Shown here piece by piece: positions 1 to 6,700 of a stretch of DNA of 11,600 bases. Where the stretch lies: NCBI GenBank assembly GCA_015486775.1, contig WFRA01000269.1, positions 1 to 11,600 of the forward strand, written 5' to 3'. Under the pieces are notes generated by a model. It saw only the letters and a list, made by a program, of their open reading frames with translations. It made no database searches and was not told where the DNA came from. The position numbers and the translations under genes were made by a program. The stretch comes from Kiritimatiellales bacterium (GTDB taxonomy: Bacteria; Verrucomicrobiota; Kiritimatiellia; Kiritimatiellales; Pontiellaceae). Every line of letters starts with the position of its first letter. The stretch's first letter is position 1.

Positions 1-473
1 AAGTGATGGGCATCGACAAATGTTTCGAGCTCGCCTTCTGGAAAGCCGAGATCGCCGCCGGTCAGGTGCTACCGACCGAAGGCAGTATCTTCCTCTCCGC
101 CAAGGATCGCGACAAGGATTGGATCGTCGAAATCGCCAAAGAGTTCTGCGAACTGGGCTTCGCGCTCGTCGCCACCGAGGGCACCGCGCAAGCCCTGCGT
201 CCCGCCGGGCTGGAAGTGGAGGTGACGCACAAGCTTTCCGAAGAGGGGAAAAACGTCATCGACCTCATGAAGGAAAAAGCCGTCCACTTGCTCATCAACA
301 CCCCCAGCGGCCCCGTGGCTCGTGTCGATGAAATCAAGATTCGCTCCGAAGCCATCCTGCGCGGCCTCCCGATCGTCACCACCGAGTCCGGTGCACGCGC
401 CACAGCAAAAGCCATCCGCTACATCGCCTCCAACGATTGGAACGTGAAACCCATTCAGGAATACCATGCGTAA
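1..473 (+). CDS. carB: Carbamoyl-phosphate synthase large subunit, C-terminal part (5' end outside window)
   Basis: The reading frame enters from the left edge (first full codon at position 3) and ends with TAA at 471-473, giving the last 156 or so residues. It begins V-M-G-I-D-K-C-F-E-L-A-F-W-K-A, the typical CarB run leading into the MGS-like allosteric domain. That domain follows, with the conserved pieces G-F-A-L-V-A-T-E-G-T-A, the E-G-K-N-V-I-D region, L-L-I-N-T-P-S-G and the closing I-V-T-T-E-S-G-A. CarB makes carbamoyl phosphate from bicarbonate, ammonia (from glutamine via CarA) and two ATP, feeding pyrimidine and arginine synthesis in the cytoplasm; this domain binds allosteric effectors. 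The ATP-grasp domains lie outside the window. No hairpin terminator is visible just after the stop, and the duplicated block starting at 484 begins only 10 bases downstream. The identification is firm. Confidence 0.96.
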   Translation, partial: VMGIDKCFELAFWKAEIAAGQVLPTEGSIFLSAKDRDKDWIVEIAKEFCELGFALVATEGTAQALRPAGLEVEVTHKLSEEGKNVIDLMKEKAVHLLINTPSGPVARVDEIKIRSEAILRGLPIVTTESGARATAKAIRYIASNDWNVKPIQEYHA

Positions 474-495
474 ATAAGGTTTTAGGATCTTGCGT

Positions 496-525
496 TTTAA
501 CTTCAATTCCTGGAGCGAATGTATT
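496..525 (+). promoter_or_regulatory. Candidate promoter of copy 1
   Basis: TTTAAC (496-501) and TGTATT (520-525) are separated by 18 bases. They align exactly with a better pair, TTGCAC and TATATA, in the copy 2 leader. Both boxes are weak here. The support is positional conservation between the two copies rather than a good consensus match. Confidence 0.3.
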
Positions 526-529
526 TTTC

Positions 530-549
530 ATAAAAAATATGTTTTTTAT
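530..549 (+). promoter_or_regulatory. A/T palindrome in the copy 1 leader
   Basis: ATAAAAAA (530-537) and TTTTTTAT (542-549) form a perfect 8-base inverted repeat around TATG. The copy 2 leader keeps the arrangement (six A, TCTG, then eight T) despite base changes around it. It lies just downstream of the candidate -10 box. It could be an operator, a curved A-tract, or a weak hairpin in the mRNA leader. The sequence shows the palindrome; its role is unknown. Confidence 0.4.
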
Positions 550-599
550 TGCCCCAGACAGGTCGGATGGATAGCTTCAGATCATTGGAGGGGGTTCCG

Positions 600-632
600 A
601 TGGCTCGCACAAACAAACTGGAAACAAAATGA
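600..632 (+). CDS. Possible 10-codon leader peptide overlapping the next start codon
   Basis: A short ORF (M-A-R-T-N-K-L-E-T-K, stop) begins with ATG at 600, five bases after a strong GGAGGGGG stretch. Its stop TGA (630-632) overlaps the ATG (629-631) of the following PEP-CTERM gene in an ATGA arrangement, the classic geometry of translational coupling. In copy 2 the matching ATG (1620) is followed by GCG and an immediate TAG, so no such leader peptide exists there. Whether it is translated is inferred only from the Shine-Dalgarno sequence and the overlap. Confidence 0.4.
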   Translation: MARTNKLETK

Positions 633-1183
633 AGAGACTACTTGTATGGTTGGCCGCAATAGCGGTGGCAACAACAGGCATGGCGGCGGATAACCTCTGG
701 ACGGGGAACGCCTGCATCTCCGGTGGAACATTCAGTGCTGGAGCATTTGAAGTAGACGCTTCCGGCGCAACGAGTGTCGAGGCGGCCAATATTTCCTTCT
801 ACGACGATACCTTGCGGGTTGTGCTGGATGGGAACGGTTCCACCTTGATGGTGGCCGATAAAAGCATAAACACCAGCTATAACGGCCAAATCGATATGCG
901 TGGTGTTTTCGAGCTGGATACTGACGGCACCTTTAACGGGACGGTTGGCGATATCTACAACATTGGTTGGGCTTCGGATACCGTCCTGACGAATGGCATG
1001 ACCTTCACCGATCTCAGCGGAACCGAGTTTGAGATGAGCATTCTCGACAATATTGACCGTTATGGAAATGCAGGACTGGGGCAAATGCTGCAACAAGTAA
1101 CCGTCATTCCAGAGCCGGCCACGCTCGGTTTGCTGGCCTTTGGTGGTGCCATGGCCTGGATCCGCCGCAAGTCCATGGCCTAG
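629..1183 (+). CDS. Short PEP-CTERM protein, internally deleted paralog of the next gene
   Basis: This 184-residue protein has a signal peptide (residues 1-20, basic K-R start, hydrophobic run, probable cleavage after M-A-A). A direct fusion follows at N-L-W-T-G into the C-terminal domain of its neighbour (G-A-T-S-V-E-A-A-N-I-S-F-Y-D-D and onward), and it ends in a PEP-CTERM tail (residues 160-184: I-P-E-P-A-T-L-G, hydrophobic segment, R-R-K). PEP-CTERM tails are sorting signals processed by exosortase in Gram-negative bacteria, so the protein is expected at or outside the outer membrane. The start was chosen because the signal peptide is nearly identical to that of the gene at 1652. Its own Shine-Dalgarno is poor (CTGGAAAC where copy 2 has GGAGAAAC). 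All indels relative to the paralog are multiples of three, suggesting it still encodes a selected product. The function of the retained domain is unknown. Confidence 0.8.
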   Translation: MKRLLVWLAAIAVATTGMAADNLWTGNACISGGTFSAGAFEVDASGATSVEAANISFYDDTLRVVLDGNGSTLMVADKSINTSYNGQIDMRGVFELDTDGTFNGTVGDIYNIGWASDTVLTNGMTFTDLSGTEFEMSILDNIDRYGNAGLGQMLQQVTVIPEPATLGLLAFGGAMAWIRRKSMA

Positions 1184-1209
1184 TGCAAGTTCCGAACCAT
1201 TGGATAAAC

Positions 1210-1241
1210 AAGAACCGCCTTTTTTTGGCGGTTCTTGTTTT
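1210..1241 (+). terminator. Intrinsic terminator after the short PEP-CTERM gene
   Basis: AAGAACCGCC (1210-1219) pairs perfectly with GGCGGTTCTT (1227-1236) around a loop of seven T, followed by GTTTT. It lies 26 bases after the stop codon. A homologous hairpin sits at the same place after the paralog. Confidence 0.85.
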
Positions 1242-1497
1242 CTAAACCGGAGGGGGGATGAAATATGGGCAGGTGCATGCAAATAGGTTGAAGTTCCATT
1301 TTGACTTCCGTGTGGCAAAAGACGAGGCGGAGCCTCATCCTACGGTCAAATGTTCCGATCTACAAAACGAAGGACGGCCCGCTCGAAGGGTGATATTATT
1401 TGAGAACAGGGCATGGATGGAGACAGGAATCGACAAAAACAGTACATCCCGATTTCAGCGCATAGCCATCGGTGATGGCGCAATAGGGATGTATAGA
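1242..1497. other. Spacer between the two duplicated units, no convincing gene
   Basis: These 256 bases have no counterpart in the other copy. A purine-rich GGAGGGGGG directly precedes an ATG at 1258, but that frame (to 1590) runs through the duplicated leader and promoter and matches nothing I recognise. A small palindrome (1321-1339) is the only clear structure, besides a weak GAAGT...ACTTC repeat near 1290-1308. No tRNA or transposon end was recognised. Confidence 0.6.
1321..1339. repeat. Small GC-rich palindrome, possibly a REP-like element
   Basis: GAGGC (1324-1328) and GCCTC (1332-1336) flank GGA. Pairing extends by two further bases beyond one mismatch, covering GACGAGGCGGAGCCTCATC. 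Such short GC-rich palindromes in intergenic DNA are often dispersed repeats, but only one copy is visible here, so the repeat status is inferred. Confidence 0.3.
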
Positions 1498-1509
1498 AGG
1501 ATTTTGCAT

Positions 1510-1539
1510 TTGCACTTCAATATCTGGTGCGAATATATA
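1510..1539 (+). promoter_or_regulatory. Candidate promoter of the long PEP-CTERM gene
   Basis: TTGCAC (1510-1515) and TATATA (1534-1539) are 18 bases apart and resemble sigma-70 boxes. The same spacing is kept in copy 1. The implied leader is about 105 bases long. I saw no -24/-12 sigma-54 pattern, although PEP-CTERM genes in some bacteria are controlled that way. Confidence 0.4.
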
Positions 1540-1545
1540 TTCATG

Positions 1546-1563
1546 AAAAAATCTGTTTTTTTT
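1546..1563 (+). promoter_or_regulatory. A/T palindrome in the copy 2 leader
   Basis: Six A (1546-1551), TCTG, then eight T (1556-1563) repeat the symmetric arrangement of 530-549. It is followed in both leaders by the shared text ATTGCC(C/T)CAGAC and, further on, TCGGATGG(A/G)TAGCTTC. Retention in two diverged copies hints at a function in the leader or operator. Confidence 0.35.
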
Positions 1564-1637
1564 ATTGCCTCAGACGGATCGGATGGGTAGCTTCGGCTCT
1601 GATCATTGTAAGGATTCCGATGGCGTAGTACACAAAC

Positions 1638-1644
1638 AAAGGAG
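1638..1644 (+). promoter_or_regulatory. Ribosome binding site fixing the start at 1652
   Basis: AAAGGAG lies seven bases before ATG 1652. It supports this start over the upstream in-frame ATG at 1565, which would place non-signal residues ahead of the signal peptide and run through the conserved leader. Confidence 0.8.
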
Positions 1645-1651
1645 AAACAAA

Positions 1652-3628
1652 ATGAAGAGACTACTTGTATTGTTGGCCGCAATAGCGGTGGCAACGACAG
1701 GCATGACGGCGGATAACCTCTGGACGGGAGCCGTCAACAACGATTGGGCAACCGCCGGGAACTGGACCAACGGTGTTCCGGGTTCAGCCGATACGGCTCG
1801 CATCTATACGGGCACAGCAGACATAACCGCTAACGCGGGTTCGGTCAATAACTTCTATGTAGGCAGAACCAATGGAGCTTCAACGGTAAATATCAGTGCA
1901 GATTTGAGTGTTATCAATGATGCCTATATGGGCTATGCAAGCCGGGCAACCGATGTGGCAACTGTCAATCAGACCGCTGGCAATGTGGTGCTGGGCAATG
2001 ATTCCACCGACCGGGTGCATTTTGGCCGCGGCAACGGGCAGAGCATCTACAACCTTTCCGGCGGAACACTCGAAACCAAAGGTGATTGGACGCGGTTCGG
2101 CAATTATGACCATGGCACAAGTACGTTTACATTCAACCAGACGGGCGGTACCTTCACCGATAGTGGCGGAACGGTTTTTTCATTGGCCGACTATGGGAAT
2201 GCCGTTGCCAATATAAATTTGAGCGGCGGTACATTCCACGCGAACAATACGGGGGAATCCCGGATGGCCGACGACGGAACCGCAACCATTGCGATCAGTG
2301 GAACCGGTGCAATGGACTCTTCAACTCCAATTTTTGGCCTAGGATGGTATTCCAGTGCAATCGGCACCATGAATTTGAGTGACAATGGCACCTTTGCCTA
2401 TACCGGAAACGATCTTAGAATCGGTCGGTCGGGTACCGGCATTATGAATCTAACCAATAGTGCTTCGGTTACGTCATCGAGTGGAACCTATGTGGCTTTC
2501 TATACCCATTCCCACGGTACGGTAACCGTGGATGGCGATAGTCAATTCCATGTAACTGGCACCGCCGATACCCGCATTGGAAACTATGGAACGGGAACCC
2601 TTACAGTCAAGGGATCGGGCGTGATGGATTCGACGTCGAGTTCGAGGTTTGCCGTGGGTGCCCATGGCCGATCCGATGCTTCCGGCACCCTGAATATTCT
2701 TGAAAACGGTACGGTTACCTCGTCGGCTGCGGAATTTGGCGTGGGCTTTTGGCGCGACACAGATGCCGGAACCAACGCTGCTGTTGGAACCTTGAATGTG
2801 GCGGGCAACGGTACGTTGAACCATTCGGGTGCAGTATTCAGCGTTGGTCGTTCCGGTGACGGAACGCTCAACCTCAGTGAAAACGGCACGATTAACTTGA
2901 GTGGCAAGAATGTCTATATTGGTCGCTATTATTATTCCGATGTTGGCGGCCACGGTGTCGTGAACATGAGCGGGGGTACGCTTACTCAATCGGATAGTAC
3001 GAGCACATTCTGGGTCGGGTACGATGGCACGGGGGATTTCAACCAGACCGGCGGTGCTCTCGAGGTTGCGCGTTTGAGACTGGCCGACGATGCCCGCTCA
3101 ACAGGGACCTATTCCATTTCTGGAGGTTCCCTCAAGGCAAACGCCTACATCACCGGGGGAACAGCCGCTGGTTCAGATGGAACCTTTGAGGTGCTTGGCT
3201 CCGGCGCAACGAGCATCGAGGCGGCCAATATTTCCTTCTACGACGATACCTTGCGGGTTGTGCTAGATGAGAATGGTTCCACCCTGATGGTCGCGGATAA
3301 AAGCATCAACACCAACTATAACGGCCAAATCGATATTCGCGGCACGTTTGAACTGGATACCGATGGAACCTTTGACGGGGTGGTTGGCGATGTCTACAAC
3401 ATTGGTTGGGCTTCGGACACCATTTTGACGAATGGTATGACGACCTTCACCGTTCTCAGCGGAACCGCCGAGTTTGAATACAGCATTCTCGACAATGTCG
3501 ACCGTAACGGAAACGCAGGAACGGGGCAAATGCTACAAGTAACCGTCATCCCTGAGCCGGCCACGCTGGGTATGATTGCCTTTGTCGGCGGTGCCATGGT
3601 CTGGATCCGCCGCAAGTTCATGATCTAG
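1652..3628 (+). CDS. Beta-strand-repeat PEP-CTERM secreted protein
   Basis: This 658-residue protein has a signal peptide (1-20), then the opening motif N-L-W-T-G...D-W-x-x-x-G-N-W-x-x-G-V-P-G (about 22-40) seen at the start of many autotransporter-type beta-repeat proteins. Next come about 450 residues of imperfect repeats, roughly 20-25 residues each, such as G-T-L-N-L-S-E-N-G-T, V-N-M-S-G-G-T-L and F-N-Q-T-G-G. A non-repetitive domain spans about 500-630 and a PEP-CTERM tail 633-658 (I-P-E-P-A-T-L-G, hydrophobic stretch, R-R-K). The repeats are rich in G, T, S and N and suggest a right-handed beta-helix. No catalytic residues are recognisable, so a structural or adhesive surface role is an inference. 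The same repeat and C-terminal modules recur in the phosphoesterase at 3709. The gene has its own leader and terminator. Confidence 0.88.
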   Translation: MKRLLVLLAAIAVATTGMTADNLWTGAVNNDWATAGNWTNGVPGSADTARIYTGTADITANAGSVNNFYVGRTNGASTVNISADLSVINDAYMGYASRATDVATVNQTAGNVVLGNDSTDRVHFGRGNGQSIYNLSGGTLETKGDWTRFGNYDHGTSTFTFNQTGGTFTDSGGTVFSLADYGNAVANINLSGGTFHANNTGESRMADDGTATIAISGTGAMDSSTPIFGLGWYSSAIGTMNLSDNGTFAYTGNDLRIGRSGTGIMNLTNSASVTSSSGTYVAFYTHSHGTVTVDGDSQFHVTGTADTRIGNYGTGTLTVKGSGVMDSTSSSRFAVGAHGRSDASGTLNILENGTVTSSAAEFGVGFWRDTDAGTNAAVGTLNVAGNGTLNHSGAVFSVGRSGDGTLNLSENGTINLSGKNVYIGRYYYSDVGGHGVVNMSGGTLTQSDSTSTFWVGYDGTGDFNQTGGALEVARLRLADDARSTGTYSISGGSLKANAYITGGTAAGSDGTFEVLGSGATSIEAANISFYDDTLRVVLDENGSTLMVADKSINTNYNGQIDIRGTFELDTDGTFDGVVGDVYNIGWASDTILTNGMTTFTVLSGTAEFEYSILDNVDRNGNAGTGQMLQVTVIPEPATLGMIAFVGGAMVWIRRKFMI

Positions 3629-3650
3629 TGTAAGTTCCAAACCTTGGATA

Positions 3651-3682
3651 AAAAAGAGCCGCCCGTCGGGGCGGTTCTTTTT
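3651..3682 (+). terminator. Intrinsic terminator/attenuator between the PEP-CTERM gene and the phosphoesterase gene
   Basis: A 14-pair hairpin (3651-3664 with 3669-3682, one G-T pair) around GTCG ends in five T. It is the homolog of the hairpin at 1210. Only 26 bases separate it from ATG 3709, leaving no room for a promoter between, so some read-through, or a promoter inside the previous gene, must supply the downstream genes. Confidence 0.85.
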
Positions 3683-3708
3683 CTAGCAACCAATAGAGGA
3701 AAAACGAG

Positions 3709-6700
3709 ATGAAGAAGATATTCATGCTGCTGGCTGCCATGATGTTGGCAACGAACGGGGATGCCTCCGCTTTCAAAATTGCTGCGATACCCGATACGCA
3801 ACGGATGACCCAATACTATCCGAGTTATTTCAAGAACGAGATGAAGTGGATCCGTGACAATGTTTCCAGTGAAAACATTGCCTTCTTGACCCATCTCGGG
3901 GATGTGGTCGATGATGACACCTCCACCCAATGGAGCAATGCCGACGCGGCCATGGACTATATTGACCAGGCGGGGATTCCCTACTCCATTTGCATCGGTA
4001 ACCACGACTATGACACGAAGGGACCTAGCTATGTGCCGCCACGCGATGTGGGAACGACCAAGTTTACCAACTATTTTGGAGAGGTACGCTTTTCGGGCTA
4101 CTCTTGGTATAAGGGAACGGGACCGCACGGGCTCTGCACCTACCAGATTTTTAGTGCAGGAGGCAGGGATTGGCTTCACATCAATATCGAATACATGGCG
4201 GACGACGAGGAGCTACTCTGGGCGCAACGGGTGCTGGACAGCCACCCAGATCTTCCAGCTATTCTTTCTACCCATGCCTTTTTGAACGAATACTCGGACT
4301 TGACCAACACGGATTCCACACAAGGTTTGATGGCAAATGGAGGGATTGGTCAGTGGAGTAAATTTGTGGCACATAACGATCAAATTTTTATGGTGCTTAA
4401 TGGGCACTATTTCCGTAAAAATCCAAATGATGGTGTGGCGCATATGACGGTGACAAACGACTACGGGAATGATGTGTTCCTCCAGTGCATCAATTTTCAG
4501 GAGGTCGATGACGATGACCATTTCCGGCTACTGGAATTCGACCTCGCCAACAATGTCATCCATGCCACAACCTATAGTCCGCATAACAACAGTTATCTGA
4601 CCGATTCGGAAAACCAGTTTACGCTGAGTATCAATTTTAATAATCGCTTCAACTTTACCCCCCGCGAGGATGTGGTGACGCTTCAGGCGGCCAATATCAC
4701 CGTGGTGGAAAACAATACCGATAACACGTCCGGTAGCGTGACGGCCTCCATTCCAACAGGCCAATCGACCTCCGCTTTTTCGATTGTTCCGGATGGAACA
4801 ACGCACATTCTTGCTCCCGGGGTGACAAATGTCATTAATAGTAGCAATGGCGACTATTTCGTGAAGGTTGGAAGCCGTAGCGAGGACGATGCGCTCAATG
4901 GAATCATGATTGCCTGCGCGGCCGAGAACGGCCGCACCAATCTTGGTGATTCTGCCGAAACCTATCACCTTGCCCAGGCCACTACCGACAGCAAGGGCGA
5001 CTATTTCATCGCTACGGCGGATGCGGTCGGGGGATCGGAGAAGGATGTGAATGTCTCCGCCGCCTACTTCCCTTTCAGCGGGGGGTGGGAGTCGGGACGC
5101 CTGCTTAGCATCTCGAACGGCTCACCGACTTGGGCGTTTGTGGGTAGCGAAAACATTGCGCTAGGTGACAACCTGACCCAGTTGCCGCAGGGCGCGATTT
5201 CGGGTTCCGACACCAACAAGGCGGGGGGCGGAACCTGGGGTACCTCCGACGCCGACCGCGGGGTCTGGAACCTGTCGCTTTCGGGGGTGGACAGCGAGAA
5301 CGATGGTATCCTGCTGGCCTGTGGCGGGAAAAACGAGAACAACTTTGCTGCCGCATCCGCATGGGATGCCAGCTCGGGTCGTTCGGGCTGGCAAATATGC
5401 TCCGTAGGGAGCGGGAGCTCAAGCACCGAGTGCGATCCGGTTAACTTTGTCTATGTTCCCTTCACCACCAAGAACATTGTTGCGGGGCGCATTGAGGGGG
5501 ATGCCGATGTTCGTGCGGGAACGGGTGGGTTTACGACTACATGGGTAACGAACGGTACGATTCGCCTAGATATCGCCGGCCGCACGCCGGCCGACGGCAC
5601 GCTGATTGTCACTACCGAACTTGAGTGGTACAACTCCGACGATTTTACGACCTATGAACCCGTGGGGGATCATTGGATCATCGAGACGCGCGACCTTCCC
5701 GGCGCAACCTTGGCGAATGTGGGAAGTTGCCAGTTTACCTTCCTCTTCATTCCATTTGAAAACACGCCCTTCCGGCCGGGGCCGCCCGCAAACTTTAACT
5801 ACAATGTAGTCTGGGGCGGAGGAACAGGCTCCTGGACAGATACCAATAACTGGGCGGCATCCGAAGCACTCGATTGGTGGGGCATCCCCGGCTGGCTTTC
5901 TGGAAACCCGAAAAACCGGGGGAACAGCACCTTGCCGGATTGGCACGAAGGTAAGGTCTATATCAACAGCGGAACGGCCCAGATCACCGCTTCGAGCCAA
6001 CTCGATGGCGAAATACCGCACTTGCAGCTGGGGCACAACGAGGGGAGCTCAACCTTGGAAATTGCCGCTGATCTCACGGTTCGCGACAGGGTCTACATCG
6101 GCTATCAGAGTCGCGCGGTCGACGTGGCCACCATCAACCAGACGGCCGGTGATGTGGTGCTGGGCACGGTCGCCGGAAGCAGGACTTATTTCGCCCGCGG
6201 GCTGGGAAAGAGCACCTACAATCTTTCGGGTGGAACGCTTGAAACCAAAGGTGATTGGGATCAGTTTGGAAACAATGTCGATGATGCCGACGATGGTGCC
6301 AGCATCTTCACCTTCAATCAGACGGGGGGGGCCTATACCGACACTGGGGCAAACGAATTGGTTCTGGCCGACAAGGCACCGTCCATTGCGCATGTGAAGA
6401 TTGGCGGCGGAGTCTTTAGGGCAAACGCCTCGAATGGAATCCGTATTGGTAACAACGGTACGGCCACCCTCGACCTCTACGGAACCGGGGCGTTCGAAAC
6501 GACTTCGGGCACTTGCGCGATCGGCTACTATGCCCCTTCCCATGGAACACTCAACCTGAGCAACGAAACCTTTACCGCTTCGGGCAACCTCTATGTGGGG
6601 CGCTCGGGAACCGGAACTATCAATCTGGTTGGCGGTTCGCTGATCAGCAAATACTGTCCGTTGGGCGTTTATACCGGTTCGCAGGGAACCATCAATCTGG

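Larger units (their letters stand above)
484..1241 (+). repeat. Tandem duplicated transcription unit, copy 1 (short)
   Basis: From the AGGAT at 484 through the terminator at 1241, this block aligns with 1498-3683. Similarity covers the AT-rich leader, the start of the gene, the last third of the gene, the stop codon context and the terminator hairpin. The bases just before 484 and 1498 do not match, so the left edges look like real duplication boundaries. Compared with copy 2, this copy lacks the stretch corresponding to about 1730-3139, which is 1410 bases or 470 codons. I aligned by eye and give no percent identity. Confidence 0.85.
1498..3683 (+). repeat. Tandem duplicated transcription unit, copy 2 (full length)
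   Basis: This is the longer partner of 484-1241, with the leader (1498-1651), gene (1652-3628) and terminator (3651-3682) all in the same order. The section with no equivalent in copy 1, about 1730-3139, encodes most of the beta-repeat region. The copies are clearly diverged at many positions, so the duplication is not recent. Confidence 0.85.

Noticed and set aside
484..628. Sigma-54 (-24/-12) promoter for PEP-CTERM genes
   Set aside because: No GG and GC pair with the required spacing was found in either leader; TTGCC at 549-553 has no GG upstream at the right distance.
490..693. 67-codon plus-strand ORF across the copy 1 leader
   Set aside because: It has no ribosome site, overlaps the signal peptide region of the PEP-CTERM gene in another frame, and contains the conserved non-coding leader.
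1258..1590. 110-codon ORF after a purine-rich GGAGGGGGG
   Set aside because: It crosses the duplicated leader and candidate promoter of the next gene, has no recognisable domain, and its 3' half would be leader DNA also present in copy 1.
1565..1651. Upstream in-frame start for the long PEP-CTERM gene
   Set aside because: It would put 29 hydrophilic residues ahead of the signal peptide. The AAAGGAG before 1652 and the matching start of the paralog at 629 decide for 1652.
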